DNA of 64,000 nt, taken from assembly GCF_030499535.1 (NCBI RefSeq), contig NZ_JASTLB010000001.1, positions 2,852,001 to 2,916,000 on the forward strand, in the 5' to 3' direction. Positions 39,599-48,274 of this stretch are shown piece after piece. Made by a program: the position numbers and the translations under genes. The number at the start of each line of letters is the position of its first letter. Position 1 is the stretch's first letter. This stretch comes from Streptomyces sp. TG1A-8 (GTDB lineage: Bacteria > Actinomycetota > Actinomycetes > Streptomycetales > Streptomycetaceae). The notes under the pieces were generated by a model that saw only the letters and a list, made by a program, of their open reading frames with translations, was not told the origin of the DNA and did not search any database.

Positions 39599-40346
39599 AG
39601 CCCTCGGACCTGGTGGGTTGGGGCAGTTCCGGCGTGCTCGGCGCCTCAGCGAGTGCGAGGCGACCGCCCTTCAACTCGGGCACGTAGTTATAGATCGTGT
39701 TCCTGGAGACGCCGAGGAGCTTCGCGATCGAGGTGACGGTGTTCTCCGGGCGGGCGAGCAGGTCGCGGGCGTGACGTACCTGCTCCTCTGTCATCGCCGG
39801 CGGGCGGCCGAGTCGGGCGCCGCGGGCGCGGGCGGCGTCCAGACCCTCGTTGGTGCCCTGCACGATGAGTTCGCGGATGAACTCCGCCAGGGCCGCGAAC
39901 ACGTGGAAGACCAGGCGCCCGCCGGGTGTGATCGTGTCGAGCGCCTCGTGCAGCGAGGTGAAGCCGACGCCGCGCTTGCGCAGGCCGGACACGATTGCGA
40001 TGAGGTCCTGGATGGAGCGGCCGAGCCGGTCCAGCGACGGGACGATGAGGGTGTCGCCCTCGCGCAGGTAGTCGAGGGCCTTCCACAGTTCCTCGCGTTC
40101 GGCGTTCTTGCCGGACTTCTTGTCGGAGAAGATCCGGATGCACCCTGCTGCGGCGAGTGCGTGGATCTGCCGGTCGAGCAACTGCCCCTTCGTGGACACG
40201 CGTGCGTATCCCACGAAGCTGCCGGTCCGTACGGCCGGAACGGGGCGAGGAGGTCGGTGGCGTCGTCGTCCTGGGCTGGCCGCACCCGCCAGATCGTACA
40301 GAAAAGGGTGCTCCTCAAGTTCTTGGGTACATCGACTTTCTGACAC
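39597..40346 (-). CDS. tnpR: Serine resolvase of the Tn3 element
   Basis: A 249-residue serine recombinase. The catalytic domain starts SFVGYARVSTKGQLLDRQIH (Ser in VST) and continues with SLDRLGRSIQDLI and FHVFAALAEFIREL. The C-terminal Hin-type HTH is ARLGRPPAMTEEQVRHARDL with VTSIAKLLGVSRNTIYNYVP. It would resolve cointegrates at the element's res site, expected upstream at 40347-40756. The N-terminus is ~40 residues longer than in Tn3; GTG 40346 is the only start I find, since the natural start near Arg-Thr-Gly has a GTA codon. The gene reads towards the kinase outside the element. It is intact. Confidence 0.93.
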   Translation of the reverse strand: MSESRCTQELEEHPFLYDLAGAASPGRRRHRPPRPVPAVRTGSFVGYARVSTKGQLLDRQIHALAAAGCIRIFSDKKSGKNAEREELWKALDYLREGDTLIVPSLDRLGRSIQDLIAIVSGLRKRGVGFTSLHEALDTITPGGRLVFHVFAALAEFIRELIVQGTNEGLDAARARGARLGRPPAMTEEQVRHARDLLARPENTVTSIAKLLGVSRNTIYNYVPELKGGRLALAEAPSTPELPQPTRSEG

Positions 40347-40756
40347 CGTTTCATGGGCATGATCCGACGCCGATCCGGCAGCCGCCGCCGCTTATCGATC
40401 TTGCTCATCAATCGGTCGATAGATGAGCGCCGTGCGAACGAGCCGTGTGTTCGCGAACATGCGCGACTCCTTTTGGTCACCCGTTCGCTTGTGCGACCTT
40501 CGGGTTGTCGATCCCAGCGCTACTGATCGGCATGCCGCTGATGGTGGTCGGAGCCGGCGGTGCTCGGGGAGGACGACACCGTGTGTGGCTAAGGCGTTGC
40601 CGCCGGAGTCCGGTTCGTGGTCCCGCTGCGCTGAATCCGCGGGAGAGCTCCTGCCGGCAGCACGGCGCCTCCCAACAGCCAGGGCAGCGGGCCCGGGAAC
40701 CTGATTTCGATCCCTGACTATGGGCTTCGAGAACGGGTACTTGTCGCGGTACGGGG
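40347..40756. promoter_or_regulatory. Probable res region of the Tn3 element
   Basis: A gene-free 410 bp between tnpR and the AraC gene, where res sites lie in this family. It holds a 26-bp palindromic element, GCTCATC-N12-GATGAGC (40403-40428), similar in size to a resolvase subsite. A second copy was not firmly identified. The left copy of a short direct repeat (40697-40717) is also here. Confidence 0.45.
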
Positions 40757-41710
40757 TCAGTGGCCCTGATCCGGACGACCGTTGACCGCGCAGGTTGATG
40801 TTTCGCGGAATTGTTTGGGTGAGGAACCGACCACGCGGCGGAATGCGGTGCTGAACGCGCTTTCGGATTTGTAGCCGATCATGAACGCGAGTTCGGAGAT
40901 CGTTCGTGTGCCGCGGCTCAGGGCGTCGCGGGCGAGGCTCATTCTCCACTGGATCAGATAGTCCAGCGGGGTGGTTCCAACCCGGCTCTTGAAGGATGAG
41001 GCGAACGCGGAACGTGACATGTGGCTGATATCGGCAAGCTCTTTGAGTGTCCAGGGGTGTGCCGCGTCGGTGTGCATGGCGCGAAGTGCGGCACCGATGC
41101 CGTCGTCGTTGAGCGCTCCCAGCCAGCCGGTGGGCTGATCGGCCTGTTCGGCGTGGGCGCGCAGCATGTGGACGAATAGGACCTGGGCGAGGTGGTTCAG
41201 GACGAGAGAGCTGCCGGCGGCGGCGGTCCTGGTCTCGGAGACCAGGAGCTCGCTGAGGTGTGCCAGGAGCTTGCCGCGGGGATCTGCGGCACGGACAAGC
41301 ACGAGCAGCGGTAGGACTTGGGTCAGGGCTGGGGTGTTCGTGCCCTCGAACGAGAAGTGCCCGCCGCAGAGGTATGTGTCTTCCTCGGCCTCCGGGCCGA
41401 TGCGTACGACACCGTCCCTGGCGCTCCCCCACACCGACTTCGCGGGGCGCGATGGTGCGGTGAGCGTGCTGGCCAGGACGTAGGGCGGGGGGTTGCCCAA
41501 TAGGTAGAAGTCGCCCTCTTCCAGTAGTACGGGCTTGCGCCCGTCAAGGGTCAGCCAGCACGTGCCGCGCGCGACGACGCCAAGCTTGACATCCGAGGGC
41601 TGGTCGAAGCGCAGCGCCCAGGGGCCCGCCGCATGGAGACCGGGGTCGATCACGGTGCGAGGGCGCAGAAGACCGATGGCGTCGGTGATCGGATCGCCGG
41701 AGCCGAGCAT
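40757..41710 (-). CDS. AraC-family transcriptional regulator (cupin-type sensor)
   Basis: A 317-residue protein. The N-terminal ~190 residues fit a cupin-like AraC sensor (PWALRFDQPSDVKLGVVARG, LDGRKPVLLEEGDFYLLGNP). Two AraC helix-turn-helices follow at about residues 215-305 (WTLKELADISHMSRSAFASS and TISELAFMIGYKSESAFSTA). ATG 41710 has GGGAGGAGCGC before it. It is divergent from the SDR gene 123 bp away, which it very likely controls. It is carried on the transposon. The inducer is unknown. Confidence 0.9.
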   Translation of the reverse strand: MLGSGDPITDAIGLLRPRTVIDPGLHAAGPWALRFDQPSDVKLGVVARGTCWLTLDGRKPVLLEEGDFYLLGNPPPYVLASTLTAPSRPAKSVWGSARDGVVRIGPEAEEDTYLCGGHFSFEGTNTPALTQVLPLLVLVRAADPRGKLLAHLSELLVSETRTAAAGSSLVLNHLAQVLFVHMLRAHAEQADQPTGWLGALNDDGIGAALRAMHTDAAHPWTLKELADISHMSRSAFASSFKSRVGTTPLDYLIQWRMSLARDALSRGTRTISELAFMIGYKSESAFSTAFRRVVGSSPKQFRETSTCAVNGRPDQGH

Positions 41711-41832
41711 GCGCTCCTCCCTTCTGGACGATACGTAAAGAAATGAGGACTATACGTGATGCACTGTACCGGGGTGTTCCTGGAGTATGGCTATCGAAGC
41801 AGGTCAACACAGAGGGCTATGGAGGCACTCGC
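41711..41832. promoter_or_regulatory. Divergent AraC/SDR promoter region
   Basis: This 122-bp region holds both start regions. ATACGT occurs twice (41731-41736 and 41753-41758, as direct repeat about two helical turns apart), a possible AraC operator half-site pair. GGAGG (41821-41825) is the SDR ribosome-binding site. Confidence 0.4.
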
Positions 41833-42585
41833 ATGGGACAGCTTGAGGGCAGGACGGCTGTGGTCACCGGCGGCAGCACCGGAATCGGTCTGGCCACCGC
41901 CGCACGTCTGGCAGACGAGGGCGCGCACGTGTTCATCACAGGCCGGCGCAAGACCGAGTTGGATGCCGCCGTCGAGACCATCGGAACATCCAGGGCCACC
42001 GCGGTGGTCGGCGACATCTCCGAGGCAGCCGACCTGGACCGGCTCTACGACGCGGTCCGCGCCCGGGGACAGGGACTGGACGTGCTCGTCGCGAACGCGG
42101 CGGTCGGTGCGTTCGGCACGCTGGAGCAGACCACCGAAGACCACTTCGACCAGACCTTCGGAGTCAACGTCCGGGGCACTCTGTTCACCGTGCAGAAGGC
42201 GCTCCCGCTGCTCAATGACGGCGCCTCGGTCATCCTGATCTCCTCCACAGCCGCCGACAACGGCATGGAGGCGTTCGGTGCATACGCGGCGTCCAAGGCC
42301 GCCGTTCGGTCGTTCGCGCGGACATGGTCCAACGAACTCAAGGGTCGGGGCATCAGGGTCAACGCGGTGTCGCCGGGCGGGGTCGAAACTCCCGGACTCG
42401 CCAATATTCTCGGTGGCGAGGAGACACTGTCCGCCGTCAAGGAGAATGTCGCCGCGACCGTGGCCAAGGGCCGCATAGGGCGTCCTGAGGAGGTCGCCGC
42501 CGCCGTGGCGTTCCTGGCTTCCGGACAGAGCAGCTACATCGTCGGCGCGAACATCTACGTCGACGGCGGGCAGAACCAGATCTGA
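41833..42585 (+). CDS. Short-chain dehydrogenase/reductase (SDR), transposon passenger
   Basis: A 250-residue classical SDR. It has cofactor motif [13 protein letters not shown], the catalytic Ser ([10 protein letters not shown]) and YAASK (Tyr/Lys), plus the C-terminal [16 protein letters not shown]. The pattern R in [10 protein letters not shown] after beta-2 favours NADP(H). ATG 41833 is chosen for its GGAGG box and homologous start ([14 protein letters not shown]); the frame is open to 41743. The substrate is unknown. The paired AraC regulator suggests induction by a toxic or signalling compound, so it may be a detoxification cargo. Confidence 0.92.
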   Translation: MGQLEGRTAVVTGGSTGIGLATAARLADEGAHVFITGRRKTELDAAVETIGTSRATAVVGDISEAADLDRLYDAVRARGQGLDVLVANAAVGAFGTLEQTTEDHFDQTFGVNVRGTLFTVQKALPLLNDGASVILISSTAADNGMEAFGAYAASKAAVRSFARTWSNELKGRGIRVNAVSPGGVETPGLANILGGEETLSAVKENVAATVAKGRIGRPEEVAAAVAFLASGQSSYIVGANIYVDGGQNQI

Positions 42586-42768
42586 GAACTTGATTTCGAT
42601 CCTGAGTCGTTGACCACCCCGGCATTCCTTGCTGATCGGCGAGAAACACCAAGCCTCTGAGCTGCTGCTTCTTCGTTCTTCACGCTCTTGACGCGCGGTG
42701 GCGGGGCTGGGAGGCAGGAAGAGGGGCGGGCGGGGCGGTGCCAGGGGTCTGCCCGAGCTGGGTGAGCC

Positions 42769-43056
42769 GTGAGGAACGGTGGTCGCCGATGGCTCCGAGA
42801 TGATGCGCTGGTGCCGGATTGGTCGGTCGTCCACGCGTCTGATCCGCAGTTCGACGGGAAGCGGTGGCTGACCGCATGTTCGCGCGAGCACCTGGCTGAC
42901 CTGGTCGAACAGTGCAAACGGCGCCCGTTCGTGGACGCCGAGCTGGTGGCCTGGGTCACCGCCACCGCGTCGTCGGCGGGACTGGACAGCCTTATGCGTC
43001 CGCACCTTCCTCAGCCGGCTCCTCATCGCCCGCTGTACGAGGGCTGGACACCGTGA
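42769..43056 (+). CDS. Small hypothetical protein (possible remnant)
   Basis: A 95-codon frame with protein-like composition (DWSVVHASDPQFDGKRW and LTACSREHLADLVEQ), which resembles a C-terminal fragment of a larger Streptomyces protein rather than random GC-rich translation. The last 65 bp overlap the end of tnpA on the other strand. GTG 42769 and GTG 42811 are both possible starts. It may be cargo debris captured by the element. Confidence 0.4.
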   Translation: MRNGGRRWLRDDALVPDWSVVHASDPQFDGKRWLTACSREHLADLVEQCKRRPFVDAELVAWVTATASSAGLDSLMRPHLPQPAPHRPLYEGWTP

Positions 43057-46055
43057 CCGCGGTGAGGTTGAGGCGGGCGGCCATGTCGAGGGTGACCTCG
43101 CCGTATGGCCGGACGTGGGACCAAAAGAGCGGGGTCAGGCCGCGCCGGTCGGCCGGGGTGAGCAGGGTGGCCCACTCCGTTTCGCCGAGGATGTCTTGGA
43201 GCATCAGGGTGTTCACGTAGACCAGGGCCGATTGCAGAATCCGCAGGCACAGCACGAACATCTCCTGCTCGTCGCGCCGGTTCGAGGCGATCTCCCCGCC
43301 CTTGCCGTACGCGATCACGGAGTTCGCGCCGTTGGAGGGCTCCATCACGTTCAGGCCCTCCTCGACCTCCCGCCGAAGGTCCCGAAGCCGCAGGTAGCGG
43401 GCCACGAAGATGGTCTTCTGGGCACGGCCGACCTCCAGCATCGCCGCGTAGGTGGGGTGGGAGGCGTTGCGGGTGAAGCGGCGCAGGATCGCCTCGGTGG
43501 ACGCGGTACGGGTCCGGATGGCGGTGGCGTACTTGATCATCTGGTCGTACTGCTGGGCGATGAGTTCCCAGCGGATCGGACGGGTGAGCGCCAGGGTCAG
43601 CTGCGGGTGGGCATCCGGCTCGCCGGCCACCGGCCGGTACAGCTTCACCTTGTTGATCCGCTTGATACGCGGCAGCAGGTCGAAGTTCAGCAATCGCGTG
43701 ATGCCAAACCCGATTTCCGACTGGCCGTGCCAGTCCGTGTAGTTGGCCTCCACGTCCATCGTCGTTCCGTGCCGCATCGCGCCCTCGATCATCGCGGCGA
43801 CCTCGGAGGCGGTGCAGTTGATCAGCTGGGAGTGGATGACCAGCGACTTCTTCTCCACGTGCCAGTAGATGAGCACCCCACGGCCGCCGTAGCGCGAGTG
43901 CCACTCCGTGAAGAGGTTCTGGTCGTAGGCGCGCACGTGGGTGGAGTCGGAGGCGACCGCGGTCGAGCCCTGGCCCCACAGCTCGGTGCTGCGGGCGGCG
44001 AAGGTGGCGTTCGCGATCTGGATGGCGATGGCGCGAGCGGCCTCCGCCGACAGATACCGGCGCCGTACGTAGCGGAGTTCGTCCTCGGTGTGGCCGTGGC
44101 CGCCGGACGCCACGGCCTTGATCCCGGTGTTCGTACCGTACGCGTAGATGACCAGCAGCAGGCGTTCGGCCAGCACCTCCGGCGAAAGGCTGCCGCCGGA
44201 GACGGAGGTGACCGCGTCCAGGCATCCGGTCCGCAGCACCGCTTCCTTGAGCATGTCGACGAGCGGCACGACGCCCCAACGCCGCTGTACCTCGGCCTTG
44301 ATCCTGCGCAGGTTGCGCGGCTCGGGCTGGGCCTCGGCCGCCGTCAGCCGGATCGCCCCGGACTTTCGCTCGGCGATGTCCAGCCGGGACAGCTTCGGCA
44401 TCCCGTCGTTGAGCAGGGTCAGCTCGGCCGTCATCCGCTCGCGCAACTCGTCGACGAACACCGCGGCGTCCAGCGGCTTGCGCAGCTCCCGGTAGTTCTC
44501 CGCCCGCCGGGCCTCGAAGTCCTGCGGCAGGTCCTCGTCCGGGTTGCGCCACTTGTCGGCGCCGACCACCCAGATCTCCTTGCACTTGAGCTGATCGCGC
44601 AGTGCCTGGAAGGCGACGACCTCGTAGACCATGCGCACCACCCGGCGTCGGCCCCGCTTGTCGGTGCGGTGCACGACCTCCGCCCAGTCCCCGCCCATCG
44701 CCTTGTGGACCGGCACCGTCTCGCCCAGCGGGTAGTACGTCGTGTTCCCCGCGTTCGCGTACCGCGCCACCAGCGCCAGGGCCTCGAGCACCGGCCGGTG
44801 GACGTGATTGCCGGAACGGAACTCCAGTACGTCCAGCAGCTTGATCAGCCCGCGCCGGTAGTGGTTGGTGTACGACGCCTTCAACGTGGTCTGCACCGTG
44901 CGCCGGTAGACCGGCCCCCGGGTCTTGAACTCGTGCACCAGCTCCCGCAGCGTCGCCTCACCCCCGGACACCGCCGGGAAACGACCTGGCGGACCGACCC
45001 CTCCGGGGTGCCGAGCGACGCCTCGGCGAGCTTGAAGAGGATGTTCTCCTTGCCCGACACCTTCTTGAACGCGTTGACGAGCTGCTCGGTGACCTTTTTC
45101 TCGGCCCGCGCCCCGATCCGGTGCACCGTGGAGATCAGCAGCTCCACCAGCGTGTCCGTGATCTCCCGCTCCCGCTCGTGCAGCAGCGCGGCCAGCAGCG
45201 CCACCCGCAGCGCCACCGGGTGCGTCCGCAGATGGGAAGGCGACTCCACCGCGGCCCGCGCCCGCCAGCTCGCCACGACCTTCGGCGCGACGTCGGCGCA
45301 CAGATCCCGTGGCAGACCGATCGCCCGCACCGCCAGAAGTTTGTCGATCTCGGTGAGCATCGTCTCCAGGCTCACGTTGCCCGGCGCTTCCTTGACCTTC
45401 GCCAGCACCGGCGGCGCGTCCTCGCCCTCCGTACCGCCGTCCGTGGGTCCGGCGTCGTCCTGGTCGGCGCCGACCGCCAGAGCCACGATCCGCTCGATGC
45501 TCTCCACGGTCAGCCGCGAGGAGATCAGGGCCGTCAGTGCCTCCTCGGCCGCCCGCAGGGCAGCCCCCACGATCCGGTCGCACCGGCCCGACGTGGGCGG
45601 CTCGATACTCTCCGCGCGGCAGCGCACCGGCAGTTCCACCCGCACCTGCTCGGGCCTGCGTTCCTTGTGCGCGACGTTGTCAGTCAGATACACCGTCAGC
45701 TTCTCCGCGTCCGCGACGCTGCACTCACGGAAGCCGAGGTGCTCCCGGACCTGCGCACGGTGGTACTCGACCGTGCGCCCGTCCAGTCGTAGAAACCCAG
45801 CTTCGAGGCAGGAACCTGCACCTGCCGGGCGACGAACTCCACTGCCTCACCGGGCAATTCTGCCCGGTTCCGGGGAAACCGGCCGTACTGCGTGTAGAAC
45901 TTCAGCAACACGGCGAAGCCCAGTCGCGTCGCACCGCGCTTGCCGGACACGAGCGCCTGCTCGTCCTTCAGCAGCGTCCAGTGCTCGACGAGTTCATCCA
46001 GGTCCAACGGAGTACGGGCCACGATCGCCGATCGTCCTCGCAGAGCTTCACCCAC
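42992..46055 (-). pseudogene. tnpA: Tn3-family transposase, two frameshifts
   Basis: Joined, it would have about 1,021 residues. The N-terminal DUF4158-like part (LDELVEHWTLLKDEQALVSG) reads from GTG 46055 to FYDWTG. The frame then shifts at 45778-45780 (one base lost in CCC/GGG) to continue TVEYHRAQVREHLGF. A second one-base loss at 44976-44981 splits VRQVV from ATLRELVHEFKT. The catalytic part is intact: first Asp in VASDSTHVRAYDQN, second in ANYTDWHGQSEIGFGITR, Glu region in EIASNRRDEQEMFVLC. TAA 42992 ends it. Two single-base losses give exactly the family length, so a correct gene is close at hand. It would mobilise the element. Confidence 0.93.
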
Positions 46056-46103
46056 CGCAGCCGTACGGCCCAGGACTCACCCACACGGGTGACACCCTCC
46101 CAA

Positions 46104-46149
46104 GATCACCGCCGTTTGCGGCTGGTGACAGCATTCTTACCGGCACCCC
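46104..46149. repeat. Right terminal inverted repeat of Tn3 element (46 bp)
   Basis: Exact reverse complement of 39553-39598. tnpA starts 49 bp inside it. CTCAC (46150-46154) follows. Confidence 0.97.
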
Positions 46150-46154
46150 CTCAC

Positions 46155-46471
46155 CCGGGCGGCGGGCGGCGAGCCGGTACGGACCGTCACCGGCCCGCCG
46201 CGCGGTGCCCGTTCCACCGTGCGGCGGGCCCGGCGGGCAACCGGTACCGCCCGGCGGCCGGCCGCCCGGCACCCGGCTTCCGCGCCGGTGCCCCCGCGGA
46301 CGCGTGGGCGGCGGGTGCGGGGCCGGTGGTCGCAGCGCACGGCCTGTCGTGCCGTCGACCGGGAGCCGGGTCCCGGCACCACCCGGGCGCCGTCCGCGCC
46401 GCGCCGTCCGCGCCGTCCGCGTCGGCCTCGCGGGAGGACTGGCCGGTCGCGACGCCGTGGGCGGGCAGCGG
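46155..46471. other. Intergenic region between transposon and second kinase
   Basis: About 320 bp of extremely GC-rich DNA downstream of the kinase stop. Before the insertion it was joined to 39401-39547. I see no gene or element in it. Confidence 0.45.
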
Positions 46472-48181
46472 TCAACGGGCGTCGGCCGAGAAGGTGTCGA
46501 CCGCCACGTCGAAGTGCTCCCGGGCCTCGCGCACCGTGCCGACCGGTGCCGACACCCACACGTCGTACATGCGCCCGCCCTCCTCCCAGCACAGGTCGTA
46601 GGTGTGCCGGGGGCCCTCCGCGGCGCTGAAGCCGTTCCAGGTGAACTCCCAGAACGCCGCGGGGTGCGCGGCGTGCGTGGTGCGGGTGACCCGGCCGTCG
46701 TGGTAGCCGGGGTTGTTCCCGGGGCCGTCGGCCGCGGCCCGCTCCAGCACGGCCACCGGACCGCCCGGCCGGGGTTCGGTGACCTTGATGCCGAGGCGGA
46801 AGGTCCGCGTCGGGGAGAGGTAGAGGACGCGCTCGTCCTGCCACTCGCGGGCGAAGTCCTCCGGTACGGCCAGGGAGAAGCCGGCCGGGTCCCGGGCGGT
46901 GCGGTAACCGGATGGCGCGGTGCGGGAGACGGCCGTGGCCGGGCCGCCCGTCGGCGCACCCGTGGCGCTGGGCGCGGGGGTGGCCGTCGCGGACGGCGAG
47001 GCGGTGGTGCGTGCCCCCGTCGCCGTGCCGGACGGCGGGCCGCCCGGGGTGCCGTCCCCGCCGCCGTCCTGGTTCAGCAGCAGGGCCACCGCCGACACGC
47101 CCGCACCGGCCACCGCGGCGACGAGCAGCGCGCCGATGAGCGCTCCGCGCAGGGACCGGTCCACGGACGGCGGTTGCCGGGCCGGGGACCCGGACGGGGC
47201 GCGGGGCCCGCGGGGCGCGTCGCGCCCGAACGGCGGGTGGGGTGCGGCGGGGGGAGCGGGGGCGCGCATCCCGATCGCCCCCGGCCCGGCCCCGCGTCCC
47301 GGGCCGGGGGCGCCCGGGGCGGCCGGTCCGTCCGGCGCCGGCGGGGTCCGGCCGGTCTCCAGGAACGTCCGCAGCATCCACTCGGCGTCCGCCGCGCCCA
47401 GCCGCCGGTCCGGATCGCGCTCCAGCAGCCCCCGCACGACGGGCAGCAGCGGCTCGGCCTGCGCGGGTGGCCGGATCTCGGCGGCCACGACGGCGTGCAG
47501 GGTGCCGCCGAGCGAGTCGCGCCGGAACGGCGACTCGCCGCTGAGCGCCGTGCACAGCAGCGCGCCCAGCGACCACAGGTCGGACTCCGGGCCGGTACGG
47601 ACGCCGGACATCCGCTCCGGGGCGGTGTACTCGGGCGAGCCGACGAAGGAACCGGTCTCGGTGAGCGTGGTGGCACCGGCGACCTGCGCGATGCCGAAGT
47701 CGGTGAGCACCACCCGGTCGGTGCCGGACTCGACCAGGACGTTCGCCGGTTTGATGTCCCGGTGCAGCACCCCGGACCCGTGCGCGGTGCGCAGCGCGCT
47801 CAACAGGTCGGCGCCGATGCGGGCGGCCTCGACCGGGTCCACCGGGCCCCGTCTGTCGATCCGGTCGGCCAGCGAGCCGCCGTCGATCAACTCCATGACG
47901 ATGTAGGGGCGTTCGCCGTGCTCCAGGACGTCGTGCACGACGATGATGTGCGGGTGCCGCAACTGCGCCACCGCGCGGGCCTCACGGAAGGTGTGGTCGC
48001 GCCGGCGCCGGGCGTCGTCGTCCGGCAGGGAGTCGTCCGGGGCGAGTTCCTTGACCGCGACCCGGCGGCCCAGCACCTCGTCGCTCGCCCGCCACACGAC
48101 GCCCATGCCGCCGCGCCCGATCCGGGCCTCCAGGCGGTAACGGCCCGCGATCACGCGGCAATCGTCCCCCTCGGTCCCCAT
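46472..48181 (-). CDS. Serine/threonine protein kinase (PknB-like, transmembrane)
   Basis: About 569 residues. The kinase domain (~8-275) has ARIGRGGMGVVWRASDE, catalytic Lys in VAVKELAPD, HRDIKPANVLV, LTDFGIAQ and activation/P+1 loop GSPEYTAPERM. A Pro/Gly-rich linker, one transmembrane helix (LRGALIGALLVAAVAGAGVS, ~355-380) and a Ser/Thr/Ala stalk lead to an extracellular domain (~435-569) containing GFSLAVPEDF and AFWEFTWNGFS. This resembles the extracellular domains of two neighbouring kinases. ATG 48181 is chosen; ATG 48190/48193 just upstream are possible. It should phosphorylate Ser/Thr in response to an outside signal. Confidence 0.92.
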   Translation of the reverse strand: MGTEGDDCRVIAGRYRLEARIGRGGMGVVWRASDEVLGRRVAVKELAPDDSLPDDDARRRRDHTFREARAVAQLRHPHIIVVHDVLEHGERPYIVMELIDGGSLADRIDRRGPVDPVEAARIGADLLSALRTAHGSGVLHRDIKPANVLVESGTDRVVLTDFGIAQVAGATTLTETGSFVGSPEYTAPERMSGVRTGPESDLWSLGALLCTALSGESPFRRDSLGGTLHAVVAAEIRPPAQAEPLLPVVRGLLERDPDRRLGAADAEWMLRTFLETGRTPPAPDGPAAPGAPGPGRGAGPGAIGMRAPAPPAAPHPPFGRDAPRGPRAPSGSPARQPPSVDRSLRGALIGALLVAAVAGAGVSAVALLLNQDGGGDGTPGGPPSGTATGARTTASPSATATPAPSATGAPTGGPATAVSRTAPSGYRTARDPAGFSLAVPEDFAREWQDERVLYLSPTRTFRLGIKVTEPRPGGPVAVLERAAADGPGNNPGYHDGRVTRTTHAAHPAAFWEFTWNGFSAAEGPRHTYDLCWEEGGRMYDVWVSAPVGTVREAREHFDVAVDTFSADAR

Positions 48182-48274
48182 GGGGCCCATCATGCCGCAC
48201 CGGACGCACCGCCTCCGGAGCGCCGACCGGCCAACCCGGCCGGACGCCACCCGGTCGGGTGGCGTCCGGCCGGA

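Larger units (their letters stand above)
40697..42605. repeat. Short direct repeat flanking the AraC-SDR passenger module
   Basis: A 21-bp sequence at 40697-40717 (GAACCTGATTTCGATCCCTG A) recurs at 42586-42605 with one base change and one base missing. The copies bracket the AraC and SDR genes exactly, in the same orientation, and may mark the edges of the inserted cargo. Confidence 0.6.
39553..46149. mobile_element. Tn3-family transposon, 6,597 bp, complete ends
   Basis: The element is bounded by 46-bp perfect inverted repeats beginning GGGG and by the CTCAC target duplication. It carries a serine resolvase (minus), an AraC-type regulator (minus) and short-chain dehydrogenase (plus) as passengers, and a large Tn3 transposase (minus, two frameshifts). 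Base composition of the 40.3-42.7 kb part is less GC-rich than the chromosome. It inserted between two Ser/Thr kinase genes. The identical ends and duplication point to a recent arrival. Confidence 0.97.

Noticed and set aside
41711..41832. Extending the SDR start to 41743
   Set aside because: The extra 30 residues overlap the divergent promoter and lack homology to the family start, while ATG 41833 has a good GGAGG box.
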